DNA from: DASSBG01 sp035699085
Lineage (GTDB): Bacteria > Pseudomonadota > Gammaproteobacteria > Xanthomonadales > Rhodanobacteraceae
Reading direction: 5' to 3'
Length of the DNA stretch: 64,000 bases
NCBI GenBank assembly: GCA_035699085.1
Contig: DASSBG010000045.1
Coordinates: 1-64,000 of the forward strand
A model generated the notes under the pieces. It made no database searches, was not told the origin of the DNA, and saw only the letters and a program-made list of their open reading frames with translations. Below are positions 1 through 8,367 of this stretch, in pieces. Every line of letters starts with the position of its first letter. Within the stretch, counting starts at the first letter, position 1. A program made the position numbers and the translations under genes.

Positions 1-57
1 CCCGGGTCGGTCCCGGATCTACCGGGCCCCTGCTCCTCACCCAGCGCCCCTGCTACC

Positions 58-483
58 TCACCCAGCAATATAGCGCTGCAAGTGCTCGATCTGCTGGGTT
101 TGTTCGTCGATCACGGCCTTGACGAGGTCGCCGATGGAGACCACGCCGACGATGACGCCATCGGCGATCACCGGCAGGTGGCGCACGCGGCGCTCGGTGC
201 AGAGCGCCATGCACTCCTCGACGCCGGCCTCCGGCGTGACGGTGACCGGCAGCGCCATGACCTCGCCGATGGGCGTCTCGCGCGAGGACCGCCCCTTGAG
301 CACCACCTTGCGCGCGTAGTCGCGTTCGGAGATGACGCCAAGCAAGTCGCCATCGCCGATCACCAGCAGGGCGCCGATGTGGTGCTCGGCCATCCGCTGC
401 AATGCCACCAGCACGGTCTCGTCCGGGCGCGCCGTATGCACCACGTGACCCTTCGCTTCGAGCAGATGCCTGACCTGAACCAT
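58..483 (-). CDS. Tandem CBS-domain protein
   Basis: The 141-residue soluble protein consists of little more than two CBS motifs, at about residues 8-65 and 73-135. The repeated pattern ends in VIGDGDLLGVISERD in the first motif and VIADGVIVGVVSIGDL in the second. Such stand-alone pairs usually bind adenine nucleotides or S-adenosyl compounds and sense energy state, but the ligand and partner cannot be read from sequence. It lies 39 bp downstream of a glycosyltransferase gene on the same strand and is probably the last gene of the operon that begins with the GGDEF/EAL gene. The family is certain; the role is unknown. Confidence 0.9.
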   Translation of the reverse strand: MVQVRHLLEAKGHVVHTARPDETVLVALQRMAEHHIGALLVIGDGDLLGVISERDYARKVVLKGRSSRETPIGEVMALPVTVTPEAGVEECMALCTERRVRHLPVIADGVIVGVVSIGDLVKAVIDEQTQQIEHLQRYIAG

Positions 484-522
484 GATCCTTCCTCCCCTTG
501 ACGAATGGGCCGTGGCCCGAGT

Positions 523-1521
523 CTATGCGTCCGCGGCGGGCCGAGCATGAACGCGCGGTGGCTGGATCGCCTCGCCGCCCGTGTCTGCCGGCCCGCCCAC
601 CTGCTGCTCAATGTAGTACAGCGGCCGCTGCTTGCTCTCGGCATAAGTCCGGGCGATGTACTCGCCGATCACGCCCAGCGCCAGCAACTGCATGCCGCCG
701 AGGAACAGGATCACGATCATCAGCGACGGGTAGCCAGCCACCGGATCGCCCCAGATCAGGGCCTTCACCAGCACCCAGACGCCGAAGGCGAAGGCCAGCA
801 GCGAGGTGGTCAGCCCGGCCCAGGTGGCCAGCCGCAGTGGCGCGGCGGAAAACGAGGTCAGCCCCTCGACCGCGAGCTGCGCCAGCCGCCAGTAGTTCCA
901 CTTGCTGCGGCCGCCGGCGCGCGCCTCGCGCTGGTAGTGCACGCCGACCTGGTCGAAGCCGATCCAGGCGAACAGCCCCTTCATGAAGCGCTGGCGCTCG
1001 GGCAGTTGCCGCAGGGCCAGCAGCGCGCGCCGCGACAACAGGCGGAAGTCGCCGGTATCGCGCGGGATGGCGGTGTCGGAGACCCGTGCCATCAGCCGGT
1101 AGAAGGCGGCGGCGGTGAAGCGCTTGAAGGCGGTTTCGCCGCTGCGCGTGCTGCGTGTCGCGTAGACCACGTCGTGGCCGGCGCGCCATTCCTCGACCAG
1201 CCGCGGGATCAGTTCCGGGGGATCCTGCAGGTCGCTGTCGATCACCACCACGGCGTCGGCGGTGGCATCGACGTGGTCAAGGCCGGCGGTCAGCGCCGCC
1301 TCCTTGCCGAAATTGCGCGACAGCCGCAGACCGGTGACACGCCGGTCCGCCGCGGCCAGGCCGGCGATGATGTCCCAGCTGCCGTCGCTGCTGCCATCGT
1401 CGACGTAAAGCACGCGGCAGTCCAGCGGCAACGCCTCGAGCACCGCCGCCAGGCGCGCGTGGAAGGCGGGCAGCACGCCAGCCTCGTTGAAGGCCGGGGC
1501 GACGACGGTCATTGCGGTCAT
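523..1521 (-). CDS. GtrB/DPM-like membrane-anchored family 2 glycosyltransferase
   Basis: The 332-residue protein has an N-terminal GT-A domain followed by two membrane helices at about residues 233-257 and 270-292. This is the layout of undecaprenyl-phosphate glycosyltransferases such as GtrB and ArnC. Visible motifs are VVAPAFNEAG at the start, VDDGSSDGS, the metal-binding DSDLQDPPE and RQRFMKGLFAWIGF. It probably loads a sugar onto the lipid carrier on the inner leaflet of the inner membrane. I start it at MTAMTVV, only 7 bp after the mtgA stop; an in-frame extension to 1746 would overlap mtgA and lacks family character. MTVV at 1512 is an alternative start. The sugar donor is unknown. Confidence 0.9.
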   Translation of the reverse strand: MTAMTVVAPAFNEAGVLPAFHARLAAVLEALPLDCRVLYVDDGSSDGSWDIIAGLAAADRRVTGLRLSRNFGKEAALTAGLDHVDATADAVVVIDSDLQDPPELIPRLVEEWRAGHDVVYATRSTRSGETAFKRFTAAAFYRLMARVSDTAIPRDTGDFRLLSRRALLALRQLPERQRFMKGLFAWIGFDQVGVHYQREARAGGRSKWNYWRLAQLAVEGLTSFSAAPLRLATWAGLTTSLLAFAFGVWVLVKALIWGDPVAGYPSLMIVILFLGGMQLLALGVIGEYIARTYAESKQRPLYYIEQQVGGPADTGGEAIQPPRVHARPAADA

Positions 1522-1528
1522 GGCGTGC

Positions 1529-2269
1529 TCACAGATTGTCGAGGTAGCCGACGCCGCCAAGCTGCTGCATCTGGCCGACGATCCAGTCGGCGCGCCCGCT
1601 GACGTAATCCGAGGGTGCGGCCGCATGCAGCTTGCGCGGATTGGGCAGCACCGCCGCAAGCAGGGCGGCCTGGCGCCGGGTGACTGCCGAGGGCGACTGA
1701 TGGAAGAACGCCCGGCTGGCGGCGTCGACGCCGTAGATGCCGTCACCGAGCTCGACGATGTTCATGTAGACGGTCAGGATGCGCTGCTTGGGCCAGGTGA
1801 CTTCCAGCAGCACGGTGAAATACGCCTCCAGCCCCTTGCGCACGAAGCTGCGCCCGCCCCACAGGAACAGGTTCTTGGCGGTCTGCTGGCTGATGGTGCT
1901 GGCGCCGCGCAGCCGCTCGCCGTCCTCGGCGTCCTCGATCGCATTGTGGATGGACTGCACGTCGAAGCCGTGGTGGAAGGGAAATTTCTGGTCCTCCGAG
2001 GCGATCATCGCCAGCGGCACCACTGGCGCCACCGCCTGCCACGGCACCCAGTGGTAGCGCAGGCGGAAGTCGTCCTGGTGCCGGCGCCAGGCGTGGAACT
2101 GGCGTTCCAGCATGAAGGCGGTGGTCGGTGGCGGCACGAAGCGCAGCACCAGCACCGCGCCCCACGTCAGCACCAGCCAGGCGGCCAGCAGGTACAGCAG
2201 CGCGAACAGCAGGCGGCGGTGCAGCGGGCGCCGGCGGCGCGCATGCTTCTCGCCCCGGCCGCGCTTCAC
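1529..2269 (-). CDS. mtgA: Monofunctional biosynthetic peptidoglycan transglycosylase
   Basis: A 246-residue GT51 glycosyltransferase that polymerises lipid II into glycan strands. It has one N-terminal membrane helix (about residues 15-38) after an Arg-rich stretch, then the GT51 motifs: the catalytic Glu in ASEDQKFPFHHGFD, RGASTISQQTAKNL and VYMNIVELGDGIYG. There is no transpeptidase domain, as expected for MtgA. The start is a GTG whose bases overlap the upstream TGA stop (GTGA), so translation is probably coupled to the GGDEF/EAL gene. This start agrees with the family length. The next gene begins 7 bp downstream. Confidence 0.95.
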   Translation of the reverse strand: MKRGRGEKHARRRRPLHRRLLFALLYLLAAWLVLTWGAVLVLRFVPPPTTAFMLERQFHAWRRHQDDFRLRYHWVPWQAVAPVVPLAMIASEDQKFPFHHGFDVQSIHNAIEDAEDGERLRGASTISQQTAKNLFLWGGRSFVRKGLEAYFTVLLEVTWPKQRILTVYMNIVELGDGIYGVDAASRAFFHQSPSAVTRRQAALLAAVLPNPRKLHAAAPSDYVSGRADWIVGQMQQLGGVGYLDNL

Positions 2270-5157
2270 AACCAGTCGCTGGCCGGCGCCGGCCGTCCGA
2301 ACAGGAAGCCCTGGCCCAGTGGGCAATGCATCGCCGCCAGCGCATCGCGTTGCCGCTCTGTCTCGATGCCCTCGGCGATCACCTGCATGCCCAGCGAGTC
2401 GGCCAGCAGCTGGATGGCGCGCACCACCGGCGTGCTGCCGGTGTTCTCGTCGTCCAGCGCGGCGACGAAGGAGCGGTCGATTTTCAGCGACTGCAACGGG
2501 TACTGGTGCAGGTAGCTGAGCGAGGAATAGCCGGTGCCGAAGTCGTCCAGCGATGCAGCGATGCCGCGCGCGCGCAGCCGCTCCAGCGTGCGCTTGACGT
2601 GCGCCGGGTTGTCCAGCAGCGCGCGTTCGGTCACTTCGATGCGGATCGACTTGGGGTCGACCGAATGCTGTGCCAGAAGGTCGAGCAGGCGGCGCTCCAG
2701 CCGGTGCGAGCGGAAGTGCCGGCCGGACAGGTTGATGCTGATGAAGTTGTCGTCCTTCAGCAGCCGCGGCGCCTGTTCCAGCACCAGCGCGAACATCTGC
2801 CAGTCGATGTGCTCGGCCGAGCCGTTCTCCTCGGCCACCGCGAGGAATTCGTCCGGCCCCAGCAGGCCGCGCTCCGGGTGGCGCCAGCGCAGCAGCGACT
2901 CGTAACCGACGCGCGTGCCGTCGTCGATGCGCACGATTGGCTGGAACCACGGCTCGAACTCGTTGCGCGTCAGTGCGCGGCGCAGGTCGTTTTCCAGCTC
3001 CAGCAGCGTCATGGCCTGGTGCCGGAGGCGCTCGTCGAACAACGCGTAGCGCTGGCGGCCCTCGGCCTTGGCCCGGTACATCGCCGTGTCGGCGTCGCGC
3101 AGCAGCTCTTCAGCGCGGCGGTAGTGCGGCGCGGCCAGCGCGATGCCGATCGAGGTGGAGGTGAACAGTTCCTTCACCCCGAGGCGGAACGGCCGGTTCA
3201 GCTCGGTGATGACGCGGGCGGCGACGCGGCAGGCGGCGGGGCCATCGCTGATGTGTTCCAGCAGCACCGCGAATTCGTCGCCGCCGAGGCGCGCGACCAC
3301 GTCGGGGGCCTTCAGGCAGGCGCGGATGCGGCCGCCGGCCTGGAACAGCAGGTCGTCGCCCACCAGGTGGCCGACGGAATCGTTGATCACCTTGAAGCGG
3401 TCGAGGTCCAGGAACAGCACGGCGAAAATCTGCGTCGGGTCCTGGCGGTAGCGCTCCAGCGCGTTGCCCAGCCGGCGCAGCAACAGGCTGCGATTGGGCA
3501 GGCCGGTGAGCGAGTCGTGCAGGGTCTCGTACTTCAGCCGCTGCTCGATGCGCTCGCGCTTGATGATCTGCTGGCGCAGGTCGCGGTTCACCTCGGCCAG
3601 CGACCGCGTGCGCTCGTCGACCCGCTGCTCCAGCTCGCCGTAGGCCTGCTTCAGTGACTCGGCGCTGCGTTTGCGCTCGAGTGCGTTGGCTATGTGGTAG
3701 GAGACGAAGGTCAGCAGCTCCTGGTCGGCCTTGCTGTAGCGGTGCTCGGCCGAATAACTCTGCACCGCCAGCACGCCGACGGTGCGCTCGTTGCAGATCA
3801 GCGGCACGCCCAGCCAGCAGATCGAGCTGGTGCCGCTCTGCACCACCCGGTGGGTGGCCTGCAGCCGCTCCATCTCGTCGCTGTCGGCGAGCAGCGCGGT
3901 GCCGTGGTCGAGCACGTATTCGGTGAGCCCCTTGCCGCGGCTGCGGGTGCTGCGGGTGGTGTCGAACTCGTCGGCGGAATAGGGGAAGCGCAGCGACTGG
4001 CCGTCGTCGTCGAGCAGCGCGATGAAGAAGTTGCGCGCGTACAGCAGGCCGCCGACCACCTGGTGCACGGCGGCGTAGAAGGCGTCCAGGCTGTCGGTGG
4101 TGCTGGCCAGCTCGGCGATGCGGAACAGCGCGGCCTGCAGCCGTTCGCCGCGCTGGCGCTCCAGCACCTGGCGTTGCAGCACGCGGTTGGCCTCGGTCAG
4201 CTCCTCGGTGCGTTCGGCCACCCGCCGCCCCAGTTCCTCGTGCGCACGGCGCCGCTCCAGCGCGGTGCGCACGTGCTGCGCCACGTAGGACAGCAGCGTG
4301 CGGTCCTGCGCGGTGTAGCGTGCGTCCTCGCGGTAGCTTTGCACCACGATGGCACCGACCGCGCGGCCCTCGTGCAGCAACGGCACGCCCAGCCAGTCGA
4401 CCGCGCTCGGGCCGGTACGCGTCAGCGGGCCGTCCACCTGCTTGCGGATGGCGTCGAAGCCGCCCATCAGCGGCACGCCGTTGTGAAGCAGGTACCAGGT
4501 CGGCGAGTAGACGATTTCCGACAGCGGAAAGTCGCGGTCGATCGGCGGCGGATCGGGATCGGCCACGTCGACGAAATAGGGGAAGCGCAGGGTTTCGCTC
4601 TGCGGGTCGTAGAGAACGATGTAGAAGTTCTCCGCATACATGAGGCTGCCGATGATGCGGTGCATCGCGGCCAGCACGTCGGGCATGTCGCGGTCGCTGC
4701 TGGCCTGGTCCGCAATGGTGTAGAGCGCGCGCTGCAGGCGCTCGGCGCGTTCCAGCCGGTGCACGGATTCGCGCAGGTGGCGCAACGAGCGCAGCTGGTC
4801 GTCCTTGGCGCCCAGGAGGCGCGCGACCAGCGCGATTCGGCGCTCGAATTCGGCGCGGTTGAAGCCGGCCGGCAGCTCCACCTTCAGCGCGTGGCGCGGC
4901 ATCTCGCCCAGTGGGAGCACCAGGTGCCGGTCGTTGTTTTCTTCGGCCGCGCCCTCGGTCAGGCCCAGGCGGCTGCCGGGCGCCAGCACGTGCACCAGCC
5001 GACGGCCAGCCGCAATCAGCTGCGCGCGGTGGCTGCTTTCCAGCAGCTCGACCAGCGCGTGCTCGAAATCGGTGTCCAGCGACGGGATGGCCGGCACCGG
5101 CTCGGCTGATGTGACGCGTTTGTGCAACGTGTTTTCCCCGCACCGGATGGGAGGCAA
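2266..5157 (-). CDS. GAF-GAF-GGDEF-EAL cyclic-di-GMP signalling protein
   Basis: A 963-residue cytoplasmic protein with two GAF sensor domains (about 150-300 and 345-495), each followed by a coiled-coil-like stretch, then GGDEF (about 550-705) and EAL (about 725-960). The cyclase signature RLGGDEF is intact. The phosphodiesterase domain has YESLLRW in place of EAL (an ESL variant that keeps the Glu), together with DDFGTGYSS and VIAEGIET, so both activities may be present. The inhibitory RxxD site before GGDEF reads KAPD, so the usual Arg is replaced. It leads an operon with mtgA and a glycosyltransferase, which suggests a link between c-di-GMP and envelope polymers. The GAF ligands are unknown. 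Confidence 0.93.
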   Translation of the reverse strand: MPPIRCGENTLHKRVTSAEPVPAIPSLDTDFEHALVELLESSHRAQLIAAGRRLVHVLAPGSRLGLTEGAAEENNDRHLVLPLGEMPRHALKVELPAGFNRAEFERRIALVARLLGAKDDQLRSLRHLRESVHRLERAERLQRALYTIADQASSDRDMPDVLAAMHRIIGSLMYAENFYIVLYDPQSETLRFPYFVDVADPDPPPIDRDFPLSEIVYSPTWYLLHNGVPLMGGFDAIRKQVDGPLTRTGPSAVDWLGVPLLHEGRAVGAIVVQSYREDARYTAQDRTLLSYVAQHVRTALERRRAHEELGRRVAERTEELTEANRVLQRQVLERQRGERLQAALFRIAELASTTDSLDAFYAAVHQVVGGLLYARNFFIALLDDDGQSLRFPYSADEFDTTRSTRSRGKGLTEYVLDHGTALLADSDEMERLQATHRVVQSGTSSICWLGVPLICNERTVGVLAVQSYSAEHRYSKADQELLTFVSYHIANALERKRSAESLKQAYGELEQRVDERTRSLAEVNRDLRQQIIKRERIEQRLKYETLHDSLTGLPNRSLLLRRLGNALERYRQDPTQIFAVLFLDLDRFKVINDSVGHLVGDDLLFQAGGRIRACLKAPDVVARLGGDEFAVLLEHISDGPAACRVAARVITELNRPFRLGVKELFTSTSIGIALAAPHYRRAEELLRDADTAMYRAKAEGRQRYALFDERLRHQAMTLLELENDLRRALTRNEFEPWFQPIVRIDDGTRVGYESLLRWRHPERGLLGPDEFLAVAEENGSAEHIDWQMFALVLEQAPRLLKDDNFISINLSGRHFRSHRLERRLLDLLAQHSVDPKSIRIEVTERALLDNPAHVKRTLERLRARGIAASLDDFGTGYSSLSYLHQYPLQSLKIDRSFVAALDDENTGSTPVVRAIQLLADSLGMQVIAEGIETERQRDALAAMHCPLGQGFLFGRPAPASDWL

Positions 5158-5265
5158 GCGCCGCCGCCAGTCTAAAGCAAAGCGCAGCGGCCGAGCGCTG
5201 GCCGAAACCCGCTCGGAAACATGAACAACCTTACCTCAAACGTTAGAAAAGCATGAAAAGAGGCG

Positions 5266-5271
5266 TATACT
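5266..5271 (+). promoter_or_regulatory. Candidate -10 box (TATACT)
   Basis: TATACT lies in the gap between the divergent GGDEF/EAL gene and the exported-protein gene. It is preceded 17 bp upstream by a weak -35 (TTAGAA) and sits in a locally AT-rich stretch. It would give a leader of about 85-90 bases for the gene starting at 5366. This is a prediction from sequence only. Confidence 0.4.
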
Positions 5272-5365
5272 GGCGGTGCCGCAAACGGTCTCGGCCGCGC
5301 AGGAACCGAAGGGGGTTCGGCGTGGTCGGATGCGGTGTCCCTTTCCAATTTCTTCACCTTTGCCG

Positions 5366-6358
5366 ATGCGTCGTCTGCTTGCCACCGTCCTGATTGCCCT
5401 GCTGCCGTTGGCGGCCATGGCGCAGTGGGCCCCCAACCAGCAGCCGGACGCGCGTACCGCCACCTATGGCGTGCTGGCACTGGCGCCGACGCCCGGCGAC
5501 TCCGGCGTGGTGGTGCCCTTGTGGCAGTCCGCCGACGGCCGGCTGCTGGCGCTGGTTGCCGACAGCGACAGCCCGTCGGCGCCCGCCGGCGCTTCGCCGC
5601 GCTGGGACCTGCACCTGGTCGACGCCAGCGCCTTCATGTCCACCGGCGTGCGCTGGGACATCTCGCCGCACCTGTACACACGCGCCGGCGTCAACCGCTG
5701 GGCCACGGTGCAGCCGCTGGCGGCGGACTGCGACGCGGTGGCCGCGCACGGCGCGGGCAGTGCCTGCGACACCAACCGCATCCCCGCCTGGCTTGGTGGC
5801 GAGGTCGGCGGCGGTTTCCGCAACGGCAGTTTCAATGTTGACGTCGGCATCAGCTGGCTCAACCGCGGCGCGCCAATGACGGCGTCCCCCGCCGACACGA
5901 GCGTCGGCTACCAGCCGGGCCTCTACGGCATCCCCGGCAACCTCATCGATTCGCTCGACGGCCTGAACGCGAGCGGCAGCATGCAAGTCGGCGACGGCGG
6001 CACGCGCCTCAGCCTCGGCGCCAGCATCGGTCGCCTGCAACTGTTGCCGGGCAGTGTCGTCGGCCTCGACGCCATCGACAAGAAGGCCCTCAGCTTTGGC
6101 GTCGGCCATGGTTCCATCAGCGGCGTGGTCGTCGGCCGCGTGATGCAGCCGGTGGCCGGGCTCTACGGCGCCGACGGCGCACTCGGCCAGGACTGGAACG
6201 CCATTGACCTCGGCTTCACCTGGCGCCTGCCCTGGCAGGGCGAGCTGAGCGTCGGCGCGCAGAACGTGTGGTCGTCGCACCAGGTGGTGTCGCCCCAGGC
6301 GCCGCTCGACCCCGCGCAGCACCGCATGCCCTACATCCAGTATCACCAGGATCTCTGA
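5366..6358 (+). CDS. Exported protein, probable outer-membrane beta-barrel type
   Basis: A 330-residue protein with a clear signal peptide (MRRLLATVLIALLPLAAMA, cleavage before QWAPN). The mature part contains alternating polar and hydrophobic strands, for example RLSLGASIGRLQLL and AIDLGFTWRLPW, and ends in an aromatic/charged tail (PYIQYHQDL). This suggests a small beta-barrel or other outer-membrane protein, but I cannot name a family with certainty. The start at 5366 is chosen because it begins the signal peptide; the frame is open upstream to 5276 without such a leader. It is monocistronic, with repeats and then an integron cassette cluster downstream. Confidence 0.75.
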   Translation: MRRLLATVLIALLPLAAMAQWAPNQQPDARTATYGVLALAPTPGDSGVVVPLWQSADGRLLALVADSDSPSAPAGASPRWDLHLVDASAFMSTGVRWDISPHLYTRAGVNRWATVQPLAADCDAVAAHGAGSACDTNRIPAWLGGEVGGGFRNGSFNVDVGISWLNRGAPMTASPADTSVGYQPGLYGIPGNLIDSLDGLNASGSMQVGDGGTRLSLGASIGRLQLLPGSVVGLDAIDKKALSFGVGHGSISGVVVGRVMQPVAGLYGADGALGQDWNAIDLGFTWRLPWQGELSVGAQNVWSSHQVVSPQAPLDPAQHRMPYIQYHQDL

Positions 6359-6829
6359 GCGGCCTCCGCCCGCGTGAGCGGCACGGGCCGGTGAGCGGCA
6401 ACGCGCCGGTGAGCGGTGAGCGGCAAGGGCGAGATCGTGCCATGGCCGCGAGCTCCCCGCCGCAAGCGCCGGATGCAGGACGACTGGCGGTTCAGCGCCG
6501 CAAATCATCTCTGGCGAATCAGCGCCACGACGGCGACACGACATCAGGCAACGCCTTTACGCCCGGCGCAGCATTCACGCTTGGCGCAGACGAGTGGCGA
6601 GCCGTGGGCTTGGCACTTTGGCTGGCCGCCGGCCGCGCAATACGGCCGCGCCCCGGTCGTGATATCGGATACCACCCCCGAAACGCCGGATAAGCAATCC
6701 GACGCCGGGTCCACCGCGCCGCGCCGGTAGTGGGCAAACCCTTGTTGCCACCCGGGATCTATCAGTTTGACAGGCCCGCGGACGGTGGCCCAAGATCATG
6801 CTACACCCCGGATCAGGGGTCTACTTGGC
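6359..6829. other. Gene-poor gap before the cassette cluster
   Basis: About 470 bp with no convincing gene. Its start holds GGTGAGC-type heptamers (6374-6425). The rest has only short overlapping frames with no recognisable domain. This is where an integron integrase might be expected, but I see no tyrosine-recombinase motif on either strand. It may be decayed sequence left of the array, or may hold a degenerate attI-like region just before the core site at 6830. Confidence 0.6.
6374..6425. repeat. GGTGAGC-type heptamer repeats
   Basis: Irregular copies of a GTGAGCG/GGTGAGC heptamer, partly separated by short spacers. The same unit occurs at 11119-11150, 18364-18391 and 52880-52915. Confidence 0.8.
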
Positions 6830-6839
6830 GTTAGATGAC

Positions 6840-7247
6840 ATGATCAACATCATTGCAGCAGCCGCTATTGCGCTTGGAACATGGATTTATGTTCCGGGTG
6901 GTACTTGGGTTCCAAGTAAGCAAGTAGTCCATACAGCAGCAGCAAGTCTTGAGCGTGCTGTTAAAGCGCAAGCGGTCAAGGAGCATCGATCACTATCTGC
7001 ATGGTCAGGCTATACGTTCCAGTACCAAGGGCGCACTCTACAGGTTCAAGGCAAGCCTCATAAGAGCGTCAAGGTTTTGTTCGTTTATGGTTTTTGCCCT
7101 CAACCGCCGGCGGCACAGAAATGGGTAAGCGAGCATGGTCACGAAGAGTTCTTGCTCGTCAATGATGGCGGCACATGCTATTTTCGCGCTTACTACGACC
7201 CCACCACCAAAAAATATATTGGTGTTGTATTCAACGGCCTCGCATAA
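6840..7247 (+). CDS. Cassette 1 protein, unknown function
   Basis: A 135-residue protein I do not recognise. It begins with a hydrophobic segment (about residues 2-20, INIIAAAAIALGTWIY) that could be a signal anchor or uncleaved signal. A mixed domain follows with two Cys residues (GFCPQPP and GGTCYFRAYY) and a C-terminal strand KYIGVVFNGLA. I start at the ATG at 6840 because it lies just inside the cassette boundary at 6831; an in-frame ATG at 6798 would lie outside the cassette. The stop codon is 1 bp before the attC. Codon use is more AT-rich than in neighbouring chromosomal genes, consistent with acquisition. Confidence 0.75.
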   Translation: MINIIAAAAIALGTWIYVPGGTWVPSKQVVHTAAASLERAVKAQAVKEHRSLSAWSGYTFQYQGRTLQVQGKPHKSVKVLFVYGFCPQPPAAQKWVSEHGHEEFLLVNDGGTCYFRAYYDPTTKKYIGVVFNGLA

Positions 7248-7321
7248 TGTCATCTAACTGTTCGCTTCAGCCGACCCAAAACCGCTACGCGGTTTCGGGC
7301 GGCTGAGCTCAAGCGTTAGGC
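7248..7321 (+). other. attC site of cassette 1
   Basis: An imperfect palindrome of about 70 bp bounded by TCTAAC (7253-7258) and GTTAGGC (7315-7321). Inner arms CTTCAGCCG and CGGCTGAG pair with an extra base, and the centre holds CCGCTACGCGG. TGTCATCTAAC matches the reverse complement of the cassette's own first bases at 6830-6840. It is shorter than, and unlike, the next two attC sites. Confidence 0.85.
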
Positions 7322-7338
7322 GCCATGGGAGGCTCACC

Positions 7339-7740
7339 GTGAGCGACGAGAACGAGATTCGTGACCTCGTGGACACTTGGATCTCAGCGACCAGAGCTGG
7401 TGACGCTAATACCGTGCTCGGGTTGATGACGGACGATGTGGTGTTCCTCGTCGCCGGCCAGGAGCCTTTTGGCAAGGCGGCGTTTGCTAAGGCTTCGGAG
7501 ACGCAAACCCATGCATCGGTGGAGTTCGATGGCAAGAGTGAAATCCTCGAGATTAATGTTCTTGGCGACTGGGCTTACGCCATCAGCAAGCTGAAAGTTG
7601 TCGCTACTCAGCCTGGCAGTGAGTCCGTGGTGCGTGCCGGACACACTCTTACAGTTCTGCGGAAAGAGACCGGTAAGTGGAGAATTGCGCGTGACGCAAA
7701 CCTGCTTGTTCCGGTCAATGCGTCAGAGGGTGGCGCCTAA
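7339..7740 (+). CDS. Cassette 2 protein, SnoaL/DUF4440 (NTF2-like) fold
   Basis: A 133-residue protein with the pattern of NTF2-like DUF4440/SgcJ-type proteins: N-terminal helix EIRDLVDTWISATRAGD, LMTDDVVFLVAG, then strands ending in GHTLTVLRKETGKWRIARDAN. It is a single-domain protein of normal family length. Members bind small hydrophobic ligands or act as enzymes, but no specific activity can be assigned. The start is GTG at 7339, preceded by GGGAGG 6 bp upstream, a strong ribosome site. The TAA stop overlaps the attC half-site GCCTAAC, which is typical for a cassette gene. Confidence 0.85.
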   Translation: MSDENEIRDLVDTWISATRAGDANTVLGLMTDDVVFLVAGQEPFGKAAFAKASETQTHASVEFDGKSEILEINVLGDWAYAISKLKVVATQPGSESVVRAGHTLTVLRKETGKWRIARDANLLVPVNASEGGA

Positions 7741-7846
7741 CAATGCGTTCAAGCCGAAATTGGATCGCTACGCCGTCAACATGGCAGGTACAGCTTGCCA
7801 TGTTGCCAGCTAGGCGCTCCAATTCGGCTTAACTTGGGCGTTAGGC
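7731..7846 (+). other. attC site of cassette 2
   Basis: About 113 bp from GCCTAAC (7735-7741) to GTTAGGC (7840-7846). The long arms CAAGCCGAAATTGGA and TCCAATTCGGCTTAAC pair with an extrahelical base, and ACATGGCA/TGCCATGT forms an inner stem. It is closely related to the site at 8238-8352. TGGCGCCTAAC complements the first bases of its own cassette. Confidence 0.9.
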
Positions 7847-7871
7847 GCGCTGTAGACACTCGGAGATCGTA

Positions 7872-8246
7872 ATGAGCCAAGAGCAGGAACTCTGGCGCCT
7901 GGAGGAGCAATTTTGGCTCGGTGACGCAGCTTTCTATGAGCGCGCGCTCGCACCTAAAGCTCTTATGGTGCTGCCGGCGCCCGCCGGGGTGCTTGATCGC
8001 GCTGCCACCCTAGAATCAATTTGCTCCACTTCACGTTGGCAGAACGTCTCATTCCTTCAAAAGCACTATGCGGCATCCACTCCGGACACTGCCGTGCTTG
8101 CATATGTCGTAGAGGCGGATCGTGGGAGCAAAAACTCGGGCTATGCTGCGCAGTGCAGCTCCACGTATGTTCGCATCAAGGGTAGCTGGCAGCTTGCCCT
8201 GCACCATCAAACATCGATGGACCAAGTCCGCGGCGGACGCGCCTAA
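7872..8246 (+). CDS. Cassette 3 protein, probable NTF2-like/DUF4440 protein
   Basis: A 124-residue protein whose layout resembles a short NTF2-like fold: helix QELWRLEEQFWLGDAAFYERAL, a middle helix RAATLESICSTSRW, then strands including TAVLAYVVEAD and TYVRIKGSWQLALHHQT. The terminal strand pattern W-x-L-x-x-H-H-Q is common in this fold. Function is unknown. GGAG lies about 7 bp before the ATG. The TAA stop overlaps the attC half-site GCCTAAC. It would be the second protein of this fold in the array, although it shows no obvious close identity to the cassette 2 product. Confidence 0.8.
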   Translation: MSQEQELWRLEEQFWLGDAAFYERALAPKALMVLPAPAGVLDRAATLESICSTSRWQNVSFLQKHYAASTPDTAVLAYVVEADRGSKNSGYAAQCSSTYVRIKGSWQLALHHQTSMDQVRGGRA

Positions 8247-8352
8247 CGATGCGTTCAAGCCGAAATTGCATCGCTACGCCAACAACATGGCCGACAAAGC
8301 GTGCCATGTTGTCGGCTACGCGCTGCAGTTCGGCTCAACTTGAGCGTTAGGT
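8238..8352 (+). other. attC site of cassette 3
   Basis: About 112 bp from GCCTAAC (8241-8247) to GTTAGGT (8346-8352). It shares the outer arms and much of the spacer with the cassette 2 site (ATGCGTTCAAGCCGAAATTG). The inner stem is ACATGGCCGACAA paired with TTGTCGGC. The last bases, GTTAGGT, belong to the fourth cassette. Confidence 0.88.
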
Positions 8353-8367
8353 GGCAGAGAGACATTC

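Noticed and set aside
2128..3657. Long plus-strand frames opposite the GGDEF/EAL gene (also 3694-5109)
   Set aside because: They mirror the codons of a well-supported gene, have no domains and show the low-complexity Ala/Arg/Gln/His pattern of antisense frames.
6416..6730. A 104-codon frame in the gap left of the cassettes
   Set aside because: No start signal, no recognisable domain, and overlapping frames of similar length on both strands. I cannot support it as a gene or as an integrase remnant.
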